This document shows positions 8,140 to 16,901 of a stretch of 64,000 nucleotides of DNA, piece after piece; position 1 is the first letter of the stretch; each line of letters starts with the position of its first letter. This DNA is from Sinomicrobium weinanense (GTDB taxonomy: Bacteria > Bacteroidota > Bacteroidia > Flavobacteriales > Flavobacteriaceae), in the NCBI RefSeq assembly GCF_018863395.1, contig NZ_JAHKRR010000009.1:99809-163808 (forward strand). The letters are read 5' to 3'. The notes below the pieces were generated by a model, which searched no databases, was not told where the DNA came from, and saw only the letters and a list, made by a program, of their open reading frames with translations. The position numbers and the translations under genes were made by a program.

Positions 8140-9849
8140 ATGAGTAAAACTAAAGGAAGAACAAGAGCACAGGAATCGACCAATGCCATTGAACGGATGT
8201 ACATCACCATGAGGCATCTGCTCAACAGGGGGTTCTATAAGCCTATGGGAGTGTCGGGGGAAACCCTCCGGCAATCGCTTTTGCTGCTGCGGCCGGAAAT
8301 TTATGGCTCCGTTGCCGAAGACAAGGTAGAACTGAACGGGCTGATGTATATTCTGGACAGGCTTCCTATCGGTATTGAAGAATGCCGTTATGTGAACCTC
8401 ACTTCCGATGAAGGCTATAAAAAATCGCACTTCAAACCCATCATTCCCCCGAAAAGGAGAAGGAACTGTTATCGTGTAGATGACGAGCAGATGAACATTG
8501 AGATCACCAGGGGGCGATCGGACATTTACGATATTCTTACGCATCTTACATTCCTGTATATCGAGTCGCAAAAAATATGCAGGCGTGTTTATATAGACGA
8601 GACCGGAGAGACCACGCGCGACTGGTTTAAACTGGAAACCGCTGTAAAAAAGGGCAAACTTTCACAAGGCGAACGGGAGGTTGCCCTGATCCATGTGGCC
8701 AATATCATCGGAAGGACTTTTGAGGAGGCCCTCGATGCCTATCGAACTTTTGCTACGAAACAAAAACCGGAGCGTTTTCTGCACATGGTGTACTGGATGG
8801 GAAAACTGGCTATAGAAGAAGAACGCGACAACAATAAGAGAACCATTACGTTCAGCCCCATACTCCGCGAACGCCTGGGGCACCACATACACGGGGAAGC
8901 CTGGGCCAATACCATTAAAAAAACACTGCAAAAGAACAATTTGCTGCAGCGGCCCATTCACATAATCAGTGCCAATATGCACAGTGTTATGAATTCCCTG
9001 TTCGCTGAAAAGGCGCTTAAAAAGGAATTTTCCGGTAAAGAAAAACTGGAGCTTTATGAAGTACTGAGCCTGCCGGAAAACGGAGCACTCCGTGACAAAG
9101 TAAAAGCCTTTGCCCACAAAAACGGGATGATCTCCGTAGACGACACTACCGGGACCAATATAGACGTGCAGATATTCGACACGGCCAAAATAGATTTCGG
9201 CCAGATCAACTACGATTTTAACACTACCCTGCCTGAAGAGGAAAAGCCCGTGCTTTTTGTCATGGACTACGCTTTTGGTGAACAGGCTTACGAAACCATA
9301 GACGAATTTTTAAAACCCTATAAGGACAAAGCAGCAGGGAAAGAAGGAGAGAAGGGAAAATTGTATTTTCTCAATGTAGCCTCGGTATCTATTATGGGTA
9401 AAGCCGGTATACTCGAAGGAGGCAAAGGCGATCTGATGATCCCTTCGGCACATATTTTCGAGGGTACGGCAGATAATTACCCCTTTAAAAACGAATTGTG
9501 CAAAGAAGATTTTGAAGGGCATGGCCTCAGGGTTTTCGAAGGAACTATGATCACTGTTCTCGGAACTTCCCTGCAAAACAAGGACCTGCTTAAGTTTTTC
9601 CACGATTCTACCTGGAATGTAGTGGGACTGGAAATGGAAGGAGCCCATTATCAGAAAGCCATACAATCCGCATCCAGGATACGGAAGAGCATAGCGAAAG
9701 ATGTTGAGGTGCGCTATGCCTACTATGCTTCCGATAACCCGCTGGAAACGGGAAGCACCCTGGCTTCGGGAGGCCTTGGCGCCACGGGAGTAAAACCTAC
9801 CTACCTGATCACCGAAAGAATACTTGAACAAATACTTAACAAGCGTTGA
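8140..9849 (+). CDS. DUF6909-like protein with nucleoside-phosphorylase-like C-terminal half
   Basis: 569-residue cytoplasmic protein conserved in Bacteroidota; I associate it with DUF6909, from memory only. The C-terminal third carries landmarks of the PNP/MTAN phosphorylase fold: GKAGILEGGKGDLMIPSAHI (about 425-445), resembling the glycine-rich loop and GDLVIP strand, and VGLEMEGA (about 495-502), matching the EMEGA motif that binds the nucleoside ribose. The N-terminal half has no recognisable domain. This suggests nucleoside or nucleotide cleavage, but the reaction is unknown. It sits between a lipoprotein gene and an envelope-type Wzz-like gene and has its own -7 box. Confidence 0.75.
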   Translation: MSKTKGRTRAQESTNAIERMYITMRHLLNRGFYKPMGVSGETLRQSLLLLRPEIYGSVAEDKVELNGLMYILDRLPIGIEECRYVNLTSDEGYKKSHFKPIIPPKRRRNCYRVDDEQMNIEITRGRSDIYDILTHLTFLYIESQKICRRVYIDETGETTRDWFKLETAVKKGKLSQGEREVALIHVANIIGRTFEEALDAYRTFATKQKPERFLHMVYWMGKLAIEEERDNNKRTITFSPILRERLGHHIHGEAWANTIKKTLQKNNLLQRPIHIISANMHSVMNSLFAEKALKKEFSGKEKLELYEVLSLPENGALRDKVKAFAHKNGMISVDDTTGTNIDVQIFDTAKIDFGQINYDFNTTLPEEEKPVLFVMDYAFGEQAYETIDEFLKPYKDKAAGKEGEKGKLYFLNVASVSIMGKAGILEGGKGDLMIPSAHIFEGTADNYPFKNELCKEDFEGHGLRVFEGTMITVLGTSLQNKDLLKFFHDSTWNVVGLEMEGAHYQKAIQSASRIRKSIAKDVEVRYAYYASDNPLETGSTLASGGLGATGVKPTYLITERILEQILNKR

Positions 9850-9905
9850 TTTTGAGATCGCCGGGAACAGTATCCCCATAATTCTGAAAAACAATATTGC
9901 AGACC

Positions 9906-10892
9906 ATGAGTGATAACATCCAAAAAAACAATAACTCCGAAGAAATAGACCTTGCTGTTTTGTTTCAAAAGATCAAGGGATTTTTCAAGTGGATCATAAA
10001 AGGCATTTATAATATTTTTCTTTTCTATAAGAGATTTGCCGTTATAGTTATCATATTGCTGGTTATTGGTTTTGTGGCGGGTTATTTTATGGATACTACC
10101 GCATCGAAGACCTACAAGAACGAGGTCATCGTGGTACCCAATTTCGGGAGTGTGGATTATCTGTATTCCAGTGTAGAAGAACTCGAGGCCAAAAGGAGGA
10201 TAGGGGATATCAGTTTTTTTAAGTCCATGGGAATAGATTCCGTATCCTATTTTTCCGGGATTGAAATAGAGCCTATTGTTGATATTTACAGCTTTCTGGG
10301 AGAAAATGAGAGCAACCTGAATGCGTTCAGGGCACTAAAGGGCGATGCATCTTCCGCAAAGGAGATGGAAACTGCCAAAAATTACAAGTTTCACCGTATA
10401 ACCATTTATACCAGGACCCGGAAGAATTCCGCGAAGGTTATTTCCAGGATCATGGATTTTCTCAATAACAACGAATATTTCAATAGCCTGAAAGACAGCC
10501 TGCGCACCAATATCGATAACAGGATAAAGGTCAACAGGCAGGTTGTCGGGTATATTAACGACATTCTGCGCATGCAGGGGAATGACAGTATAAACCGGGG
10601 CATACCCGATGATAAGCTGTTCTACTTCAGGGCCGAATCACTTACCGGATCAATGGGTGACCTGGTTAGTTCTCAACAGGAACTATTTGATGATATTGAT
10701 AAACTTACCATCAATGCCACAGATACGGATAAAGTAATAAAAGAAGTTGCCGTAAAGACCAATATTCCGAAAAAGGGAATCACTTCCACCAAGAAATGGT
10801 TGTTCCCTTTACTGCTGTTTATAGTTTTTTCCGGTGTATCCCTGTTCATATACCTTTTCAGGAGGGTGAAGGAGATCGCCACGGAAGAATAA
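9906..10892 (+). CDS. Wzz/chain-length-determinant-like membrane protein
   Basis: 328 residues from ATG 9906; an upstream in-frame TTG at 9897 is less likely. Architecture is that of polysaccharide co-polymerases: a cytoplasmic N-terminus, a membrane helix (FAVIVIILLVIGFVAGYFMD, about 44-63), a large periplasmic alpha/beta plus coiled domain, and a second helix near the C-terminus (WLFPLLLFIVFSGVSLFIYLF). It lacks a tyrosine-kinase domain. It is next to a LuxE-like acyl-activating enzyme rather than in the polysaccharide locus 45 kb away, so its true partner process is uncertain. Confidence 0.75.
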   Translation: MSDNIQKNNNSEEIDLAVLFQKIKGFFKWIIKGIYNIFLFYKRFAVIVIILLVIGFVAGYFMDTTASKTYKNEVIVVPNFGSVDYLYSSVEELEAKRRIGDISFFKSMGIDSVSYFSGIEIEPIVDIYSFLGENESNLNAFRALKGDASSAKEMETAKNYKFHRITIYTRTRKNSAKVISRIMDFLNNNEYFNSLKDSLRTNIDNRIKVNRQVVGYINDILRMQGNDSINRGIPDDKLFYFRAESLTGSMGDLVSSQQELFDDIDKLTINATDTDKVIKEVAVKTNIPKKGITSTKKWLFPLLLFIVFSGVSLFIYLFRRVKEIATEE

Positions 10893-10951
10893 GCGGATGT
10901 CCTGTACATCTGTTTATCATTGGTTTTTGTAGTAATGTATAACTTCCCGTC

Positions 10952-11929
10952 ATGAATAATGATGTCATTTTTAACATAGCCAATACGGCAGATTTCAATG
11001 CCGTGACCCTGGATGTGTTCCGGCATCAATACCGGAATAATGAGGTATACGGGAAATTTTGCGACCTTCTGAAAAGAACCCCGGAAACGGTAAAGACCGT
11101 AGAAAAGATCCCTTTTCTGCCCATTTCGTGCTTTAAGACCCATACCGTAGTAGCGTCTCCCGGCGATCCGGAAGAAGTATTTACCAGCAGCGGAACTACC
11201 GGGATGAAAGCGAGTAAACATTATGTTACGGACAGAAGCCTTTACGAAAAGAGTTTTTTAGGTGCATTTAAACGTTTCTACGGCGATATTGAGGATTATG
11301 TGGTCCTTGCCCTCCTGCCGTCCTATCTGGAGCGCCAGGGCTCTTCCCTGATCTATATGGTGGACGATCTGATAAAACGCTCCGGCAATACGGAAAGCGG
11401 TTTTTACCTTCACAATATTTCCGAATTGAGCGATAAGCTGGAAAAACTGGACAGTTCGGGTAAAAAAGTGTTGCTTATCGGGGTCTCCTTTGCCTTGCTC
11501 GATCTCGTGGAAAGCCACACGTTCCGGTTAAAGAACACCATTATCATGGAAACGGGAGGGATGAAAGGGCGGAGAAAAGAACTCATCCGCCAGGAATTGC
11601 ACAAAATACTCTGCGCAGGCTTTGGCGTGTCTCATATCCACAGCGAATACGGGATGACGGAATTGTTGTCGCAGGCCTATTCTGCCGGGGACGGCCGTTT
11701 TAAATGCCCTTCCTGGATGAAAATTGTTATAAGGGATACCGAAGATGCCCTCTCACTACAAACTGCCGGAAAGACCGGGGGAATAAACGTCATAGACCTG
11801 GCCAATATCAATTCCTGTTCGTTCATAGCCACACAGGATCTGGGAAAAACCTATCCCGATGGTAGTTTTGAAGTGCTCGGCAGGTTCGACAATTCCGATA
11901 TCCGGGGATGTAACCTGATGGTGATGTAA
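10952..11929 (+). CDS. LuxE/PaaK-like acyl-protein synthetase
   Basis: 325 residues related to LuxE acyl-protein synthetase, an adenylate-forming family that activates acyl groups. The ATP-binding motif TSSGTTGMKASKHY lies at about residues 76-89, and SHIHSEYGMTELLSQAYS, the second family block with the ExGMTE element, is near residue 230. The C-terminus ends with VLGRFDNSDIRGCNLMV, typical of these proteins. No luciferase genes are nearby. In Bacteroidota such genes sit in envelope or polysaccharide contexts, which fits the adjoining Wzz-like gene; the acyl acceptor is unknown. Confidence 0.85.
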   Translation: MNNDVIFNIANTADFNAVTLDVFRHQYRNNEVYGKFCDLLKRTPETVKTVEKIPFLPISCFKTHTVVASPGDPEEVFTSSGTTGMKASKHYVTDRSLYEKSFLGAFKRFYGDIEDYVVLALLPSYLERQGSSLIYMVDDLIKRSGNTESGFYLHNISELSDKLEKLDSSGKKVLLIGVSFALLDLVESHTFRLKNTIIMETGGMKGRRKELIRQELHKILCAGFGVSHIHSEYGMTELLSQAYSAGDGRFKCPSWMKIVIRDTEDALSLQTAGKTGGINVIDLANINSCSFIATQDLGKTYPDGSFEVLGRFDNSDIRGCNLMVM

Positions 11930-11951
11930 TCGTATTTCCTATATTTAACGC

Positions 11952-12068
11952 CGTCACCCTGAACTTGCCTGCACTGAGCACAGCCGAAGTGTCGAGGGGT
12001 TGTTTCAGGGTCTCATAGCGATTGTCCGATCAACGTGATGGGATGCTGAAACAGGTTCAGCATGACAT
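11952..12068. repeat. Dispersed palindromic repeat (GTCACCCTGAAC family) between convergent genes
   Basis: Imperfect inverted repeat: GTCACCCTGAACTTG near 11953 and CAGGTTCAGCATGAC ending near 12067, with a CGAAGTGTCGAGGGG segment of another repeat family inside. It fills the gap between the LuxE-like gene and tyrS, which converge. Related copies lie at 27893-27974 and about 52325-52475. Confidence 0.75.
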
Positions 12069-12085
12069 CGTAATGATCCTCTGTT

Positions 12086-13387
12086 TTAACGAGCTACCAG
12101 AACAAAATAGTTCTTCTTCCCCCTTTGCAACAATACAAACTTGTCATTGATAAGAGCTTCAGCAGTGATAGTATGTCCTTCGCTTACCTTTTCTTTGTTT
12201 ACTGAAATGGAATTTTCCTTCAGCGCCCTCCTCGCTTCACCATTGGATTTCAGGAATCCGGATTTTTCGTTGAGTGCGTCGATAATGTCCAGTCCTTCTT
12301 TAAGATCGGAAACAGGTATTTCGGCCTGAGGCACCCCGTCAAACACGTCCAGGAAGGTCTGTTCGTCCAGGGCTTTCAAGTCTTCTGAAGAGCTCTTGCC
12401 AAACAGGATCTGTGATGCCTTTATGGCCTTCTCCAGTTCTTTCCTGCCGTGAATAAATATGGTGATCTCTTCGGCAAGCCTGTTCTGAAGAACACGGGTA
12501 TGCGGAGCTTCCCTGTGTTGGGCAACCAGTTCGTCTATGGTTTCCCTGTCCAGGAAGGTAAATATTTTGATATACTTTTCAGCATCCGCATCTGAAGTGT
12601 TCAGCCAGAACTGATAAAACTTGTAGGGCGATGTCTTTTCAGGGTCCAGCCATACGTTTCCGCCTTCTGTTTTGCCGAACTTCGATCCGTCGGCCTTAGT
12701 GATCAGCGGGCAGGTGAGGGCAAAGGCCTTGGCACTGTCATCGCTCATCCTGCGTATCAGTTCCGTTCCGGTGGTGATGTTTCCCCATTGGTCCGATCCG
12801 CCCATTTGCAACTGGCAGTTGTAGGTTTTGTATAAATGGTAAAAATCATATCCCTGGATAAGCTGATAGGTAAATTCTGTAAAAGACATTCCTGAACCGG
12901 AATCGGAGCTCAGGCGTTTTTTAACAGAATCTTTGGCCATCATGTAGTTGACGGTAATGCGTTTGCCCACATCGCGCGCAAAACCGATAAAGGAAAAATC
13001 CTTCATCCAGTCGTAGTTGTTTACCAGCAGGGCTGCATTGGGCTGGTCTGAATTGAAGTCCAGTAAGCCCGACAATTGCGCCTTGATCCCATTGATGTTT
13101 TTTTGGAGGGTCTCCTCGTCCAGCAGATTGCGCTCTTCCGATTTCATGGAAGGGTCTCCGATCATCCCCGTTGCTCCGCCTACGAGAACAATAGGGCGGT
13201 GGCCTGCAAGCTGAAAATGCCTTAGCATCATCACACCGACAAGGTGACCGATATGCAGGGAATCCGCAGTGGGATCAATACCCACATAAGCCGATGTGGA
13301 TTCCTTGCTCAGTTGTTCTTCCGTACCCGGCATAACATCGTGGATCATGCCCCTCCAGCGCAGTTCTTCTACAAAATTCTTGACCAT
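12086..13387 (-). CDS. tyrS: Tyrosyl-tRNA synthetase
   Basis: Class I aminoacyl-tRNA synthetase charging tRNA-Tyr. From the ATG at 13387 ([13 protein letters not shown]) it has the HIGH motif at residues 45-48 and the bacterial KFGKT signature at 236-240. The tyrosine-binding block [12 protein letters not shown] precedes [11 protein letters not shown], and a C-terminal S4 RNA-binding domain (about 370-433) includes [20 protein letters not shown]. An in-frame upstream start at 13417 would add ten residues not typical of the family. Gene converges on the LuxE-like gene with a palindromic repeat between. Confidence 0.97.
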   Translation of the reverse strand: MVKNFVEELRWRGMIHDVMPGTEEQLSKESTSAYVGIDPTADSLHIGHLVGVMMLRHFQLAGHRPIVLVGGATGMIGDPSMKSEERNLLDEETLQKNINGIKAQLSGLLDFNSDQPNAALLVNNYDWMKDFSFIGFARDVGKRITVNYMMAKDSVKKRLSSDSGSGMSFTEFTYQLIQGYDFYHLYKTYNCQLQMGGSDQWGNITTGTELIRRMSDDSAKAFALTCPLITKADGSKFGKTEGGNVWLDPEKTSPYKFYQFWLNTSDADAEKYIKIFTFLDRETIDELVAQHREAPHTRVLQNRLAEEITIFIHGRKELEKAIKASQILFGKSSSEDLKALDEQTFLDVFDGVPQAEIPVSDLKEGLDIIDALNEKSGFLKSNGEARRALKENSISVNKEKVSEGHTITAEALINDKFVLLQRGKKNYFVLVAR

Positions 13388-13454
13388 TATTACTTCTTTT
13401 TTGGTAAACAAGCGCAAATTTACAATAAAGCGGCCAATAGAAGAAAAAAACTAT

Positions 13455-13620
13455 AACCCGGAACCAAAAACCTGGAACCTGTCCTTCGGCTCTGCTCAGG
13501 AACCAAAACCTTGAACCTTGCCCTTCGGCTTTAGTTTATCCTGAGTACTTCGATAAACTCAGTATAGTATTTAACCGAAGGGCTCAGGGACCGGGTAAAA
13601 CTTTGAACTTTGAACCAGAA
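13455..13620. repeat. Cluster of short dispersed repeats
   Basis: The ~220 bp between divergent tyrS and the epimerase gene is mostly repeat. It holds GGAACC/TTGAACC-type tracts (AACTTTGAACTTTGAACC at 13600-13617), two CCTTCGGCTNTGCTCAGG/CCTTCGGCTTTAGTTTATCCTGAG copies (about 13483-13500 and 13521-13545) and their inverse near 13575-13590. The same elements recur at 16642-16685 and 24540-24605. Confidence 0.7.
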
Positions 13621-13639
13621 AATACATATCTTTGATCCT

Positions 13640-14674
13640 ATGATTCTAGTTACCGGAGGAACGGGGCTTATCGGGGCCCGTTTGTTGTATTCGCTAAGCC
13701 GAAAAGAAGAAAAAATACGGGCGGTTTACAGGAAGGGCAGTGATATCGACGCTGTGGCCGGGCTGTTTTCTGCCTCTGAGGAAGACCGGGCAAGGTTTGG
13801 CCGCATAGAATGGGTTGAAGCCGACATCACGGATATTCCCGCCCTTTCCAATGCTTTTGAGGGAGTGAGAAGGGTTTATCATGCTGCTGCCCTCATTTCC
13901 TTTGATCCTTCGGATTATTACCTTTTGAAAAAAACAAATACCGAAGGGACTGCCAATGTGGTGAACCTTTGTATTGCCAATGCCGTAGAAAAGCTGTGTT
14001 ATGTCAGTTCAGTGGCAACACTCAGCAAAAAGGTTGGGGAGGAATTTATTACCGAGGAAGCCCAGTGGAATATGGAGGAAGAAAACAATGTGTATGCCAT
14101 TTCCAAATACGGTGCGGAGATGGAAGTGTGGAGGGGCAGCCAGGAAGGGCTGGATGTGGTTATCGTAAACCCCGGGATAGTGCTGGGCGTACCCCCGGGC
14201 ATAGCGGGATGGAACAAAGGTAGCGGAAGGCTGTTCCAGGAGCTGGACAAGGGAATGAAATATTATACAGAAGGAGTTACCGGATATGTGGATGCAGAGG
14301 ACGTGGTTGCCATAATGATACGGCTTATGAACAGCGATATAAAGAACGAAAAGTATATTGCCGTATCTGAAAACCGCAGTTACAGAGAGCTATTTGCTGC
14401 TATTGCCAGGGCCCTGGGAAAAGAAGGTCCAAAAAAAGAAGTCCCGGCATGGGCGCTGCAATGGCTGTGGCGGCTGGATTGGCTGAAGAGCCTTCTGACC
14501 GGGAGCAAGCGTAAAATTACCAGGCTCCTGGCCAGGACAATAACATCAAAAAACCTGTACAGCAGTGATAAAGTGAAGGAGGAACTGGGCCTGGAATTCC
14601 GGCCGCTTTCCGAAACCATAACCTTTGTAGGCAAAAATTATGTGTCATCAGTTAAGAAGGGAACAGGTCGGTAA
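13640..14674 (+). CDS. NAD-dependent epimerase/dehydratase family protein (extended SDR)
   Basis: 344 residues from ATG 13640 ([15 protein letters not shown]), which places the Rossmann glycine motif GGTGLIG at the N-terminus as expected; an upstream TTG is unlikely. The catalytic pair is Y152-x3-K156 in [10 protein letters not shown] with the preceding YVSSVATLS serine strand. The sequence resembles dihydroflavonol-4-reductase/3-beta-HSD-like SDRs more than sugar epimerases, so the substrate is open. Its last 23 bases overlap the end of the convergent adenine deaminase gene. Confidence 0.88.
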   Translation: MILVTGGTGLIGARLLYSLSRKEEKIRAVYRKGSDIDAVAGLFSASEEDRARFGRIEWVEADITDIPALSNAFEGVRRVYHAAALISFDPSDYYLLKKTNTEGTANVVNLCIANAVEKLCYVSSVATLSKKVGEEFITEEAQWNMEEENNVYAISKYGAEMEVWRGSQEGLDVVIVNPGIVLGVPPGIAGWNKGSGRLFQELDKGMKYYTEGVTGYVDAEDVVAIMIRLMNSDIKNEKYIAVSENRSYRELFAAIARALGKEGPKKEVPAWALQWLWRLDWLKSLLTGSKRKITRLLARTITSKNLYSSDKVKEELGLEFRPLSETITFVGKNYVSSVKKGTGR

Positions 14675-16283
14675 ACGCAAATTTTTGTCCGTCAAACAGG
14701 CCTTTGTCACTGAGTTTAAGGTCTGGAATAACGAGCAGGGCCATAAAGCTCAGGGTCATAAAAGGCGAGTGCAGGGTAGCACCCATCATTTTGGCCATCT
14801 TGTCTATGGCAGTGTACTCCCGGGCCACTTTATAACCGTTTTCGGCAGACATAATGCCTCCAACCGGTAAGGCGAGCAGCTTTTTCTCCGTTCTGTTTAC
14901 CGCAGAAATCCCTCCTTTGCTGTCAATAATGAGATTTACGGCTTCGGCAATGGCACGGTCGTCCGTACCTACCGCAATGATATTGTGTGAATCATGTGCT
15001 ACGGAAGATGCAATGGCCCCTTCTTTTAATCCGAAATTTTTAATAAAGGCAATCGCAGGCGGTGCATCCCGGTATCGGTTGATCACTGCAATTTTAAGGA
15101 TATCGTTGTCCGTATCGGAAACGGCATAACCGTTATCAGTTTTAACACCGGTTGTTTTTTCCGAGGTAATGAGTTCCCCGTCTTTGGCTTCTATGACCCT
15201 GATCTTTTCTCCCCGGGCCTTAACGGCAAATTCCCCCGGGGATTTTCGGGAGGCGTGAAAATTGTTGATGATACGGTTTTTTGTTCCCGCGATCAGGGAT
15301 TCTCCCGCTTTCGCAACCGTTTCGCCGTCGATAAGGGTCTCCAGTACTTCAAAACTTTCCAGGTCTTTGACGAGGATGAGATCGGCCGGGTCGCCTTCGC
15401 GGAGCTTTCCTACGTTCATGTTATAGTGATCGATAGGATTCAGGCAGGCGGCTTTCAGCACCTTAAAAAGGTCTTTCCCTTTTGCAACAGCCCGGGCTGC
15501 GAGCTGGTTGATATGGCCTTCCACCAGGTTGTCCGGGTGTTTGTCGTCAGAACAGAGCATGATATGATCTGGGTACTCGTCAATAAGATCGACCAGGGCT
15601 TCGAAATTTTTGGCCGCACTGCCTTCGCGTATGGCTATTTTCATACCGTGTTTCAACTTGTCCAGCGCTTCTTCTTTGGTAAAACACTCGTGATCGGTAG
15701 AAATACCTGCCGAGATGTATTTTCCGGCCAGTTCTCCCTTGAGCCCCGGGGCATGACCATCGACAGGCTTACCGTATTTTTGTGCCACAGCTATTTTTTC
15801 GAGGACTTCCGGGTCCCGGTTTATCACACCGGGCCAGTTCATCATTTCGGCCAGGTAGGTGAAATGCTCTTTTTTCAACAGGGTACCGATATCTTTTGCA
15901 GTGATCTCTCCTCCCGCCGTTTCGAAAGGCGTGGCAGGGACACAGGAGGGAGCACCGAAATAGAATTTAAAATTTACGTTTTGCCCGTTGTCTACCATGT
16001 ATTGCACCCCTTCCATACCGCAGACATTGGCTATTTCGTGAGGGTCGGACACCGTGGCCACAGTGCCGTGTACCACAGCGATCCGGGCAAATTCTGAAGG
16101 GACCAGCATGGAAGATTCTATGTGGACATGGGCGTCGATAAACCCCGGGAGGATGTAGGCCTCCGAAGCGGTTTCCATCCTCTCAACCGATGCTATTCTC
16201 TTATCATATATGGTTATCCTGGCCGGGAATATTTCCCTATTGGGGATATCTACAAACTGGCCGGAAATGGTTTTTTTGTGCAT
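14652..16283 (-). CDS. ade: Adenine deaminase
   Basis: Amidohydrolase-fold enzyme converting adenine to hypoxanthine plus ammonia in purine salvage. From ATG 16283 the protein has H52-x-H54 ([11 protein letters not shown]), the metal site diagnostic of Ade, then [22 protein letters not shown] and [14 protein letters not shown] in the expected order. The C-terminal adenine deaminase domain ends with [17 protein letters not shown] and [25 protein letters not shown] start at 16292 is possible. A 42-codon antitoxin-like gene ends 15 bp upstream and may share its mRNA. Confidence 0.95.
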   Translation of the reverse strand: MHKKTISGQFVDIPNREIFPARITIYDKRIASVERMETASEAYILPGFIDAHVHIESSMLVPSEFARIAVVHGTVATVSDPHEIANVCGMEGVQYMVDNGQNVNFKFYFGAPSCVPATPFETAGGEITAKDIGTLLKKEHFTYLAEMMNWPGVINRDPEVLEKIAVAQKYGKPVDGHAPGLKGELAGKYISAGISTDHECFTKEEALDKLKHGMKIAIREGSAAKNFEALVDLIDEYPDHIMLCSDDKHPDNLVEGHINQLAARAVAKGKDLFKVLKAACLNPIDHYNMNVGKLREGDPADLILVKDLESFEVLETLIDGETVAKAGESLIAGTKNRIINNFHASRKSPGEFAVKARGEKIRVIEAKDGELITSEKTTGVKTDNGYAVSDTDNDILKIAVINRYRDAPPAIAFIKNFGLKEGAIASSVAHDSHNIIAVGTDDRAIAEAVNLIIDSKGGISAVNRTEKKLLALPVGGIMSAENGYKVAREYTAIDKMAKMMGATLHSPFMTLSFMALLVIPDLKLSDKGLFDGQKFAFTDLFPS

Positions 16284-16298
16284 GGAAAACACGTTAAA

Positions 16299-16427
16299 TT
16301 ATTCAACCTTTTTATATTCATATTTTTTGATCAAGAAGGCCGTATAATCTTCTTTGTAATCGAAGTCGGAAGGGAGTTGTATAACACCACTCAAACTTTT
16401 AACTAGAGGAGTTAATTCAATATTCAT
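16299..16427 (-). CDS. Small antitoxin-like protein, no toxin partner visible
   Basis: 42 residues, starting MNIELTPLVKSLSGVIQLP and continuing with SDFDYKEDYTAFLIKKYEYK. The block LSGVIQLP-x-DFDYK-x-DYTAFLIKKY resembles the short C-terminal toxin-binding segment of small Bacteroidota antitoxins paired with PIN toxins; this is recall, not a search result. No PIN-domain or other toxin frame follows: the next gene is ade, 15 bp downstream. Upstream on the same strand are a TATTTTTG -7 box (about 16474-16481) and a 14-bp palindrome (16446-16459) that could be an autoregulatory operator. It could be an orphan antitoxin or a shortened remnant. Confidence 0.5.
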   Translation of the reverse strand: MNIELTPLVKSLSGVIQLPSDFDYKEDYTAFLIKKYEYKKVE

Positions 16428-16445
16428 TGCCGATGTATTTAAACG

Positions 16446-16459
16446 TAAATACGTATTTA
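16446..16459. promoter_or_regulatory. 14-bp perfect palindrome, candidate operator
   Basis: TAAATACGTATTTA lies between a minus-strand TATTTTTG box and the start of the antitoxin-like gene. Position and symmetry fit a repressor site; partial half-sites (GTATTTAAACG) flank it. Confidence 0.4.
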
Positions 16460-16473
16460 AAACAAGTATACAA

Positions 16474-16481
16474 AAATAGCT
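16474..16481 (-). promoter_or_regulatory. Candidate -7 promoter box for the antitoxin-like gene and ade
   Basis: Reading on the minus strand, TATTTTTG matches TAnnTTTG and lies about 47 bp upstream of the ATG at 16427. A -33 TTG at the usual distance is not clear. Confidence 0.4.
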
Positions 16482-16559
16482 CTAAACAATAAACCTGGCC
16501 TTCTCAAAAAAAATTAAATAAGCTCGATATAAATCAAAAGTGTTTATTTTGAGAATTAT

Positions 16560-16890
16560 AATTGGAATGACTTTAAGTACGTCACTGTGAGAATTAACGT
16601 TTAGGCAACGGCATAAATTGATAATGACGCCCTCTGTCACCCCGAGCCCTTCGGCTTTGCTCAGGATAAACTAAAGTCGAGGGGTGGTCAGGCCAAGGCG
16701 TCTCGATTACACTCGACGTGAAAACTATTTCATACTTCTGCAATTCAGTTACTTACGAAACACGTCATTGGTACGAAGTATGGCAGTCTCTTGGCGGATT
16801 TGCGCTTACCCTTGGAGGTATGCTGTTTACCATAGGAGATTGCCACGTCGCCTCTCGGCTCCTCGCAATGACGTTTTTAGTTTATGTCGA
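16560..16890. repeat. Repeat-filled intergenic region
   Basis: Gene-free stretch between the end of the macroglobulin gene and the ade promoter. It contains a CCCTTCGGCTTTGCTCAGGA-type element with its CTAAAGTCGAGGGG end (16647-16685). It also contains a long imperfect inverted repeat starting CGTCATTGGTACGAAGTATGG at 16766 and ending CTCGCAATGACG at 16873. The second matches a dispersed repeat whose usual ends are CGTCATTGCGAGGA and its complement. I see no coding potential or tRNA here. Confidence 0.75.
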
Positions 16891-16901
16891 GTTAAATAAC
16901 G

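Noticed and set aside
7684..8571. 295-codon minus-strand frame across the lipoprotein and DUF6909-like genes
   Set aside because: It spans two well-supported genes and a promoter on the other strand and resembles no protein.
13455..13620. Possible CRISPR-like array of GGAACC/TTGAACC units
   Set aside because: Units are short, irregular and without unique spacers of constant length; no cas genes. They match dispersed repeats elsewhere in the window.
15255..16097. 280-codon open frame on the plus strand opposite adenine deaminase
   Set aside because: It lies wholly antisense to ade, which has all catalytic motifs. The translation has no domain and looks like a codon-bias shadow.
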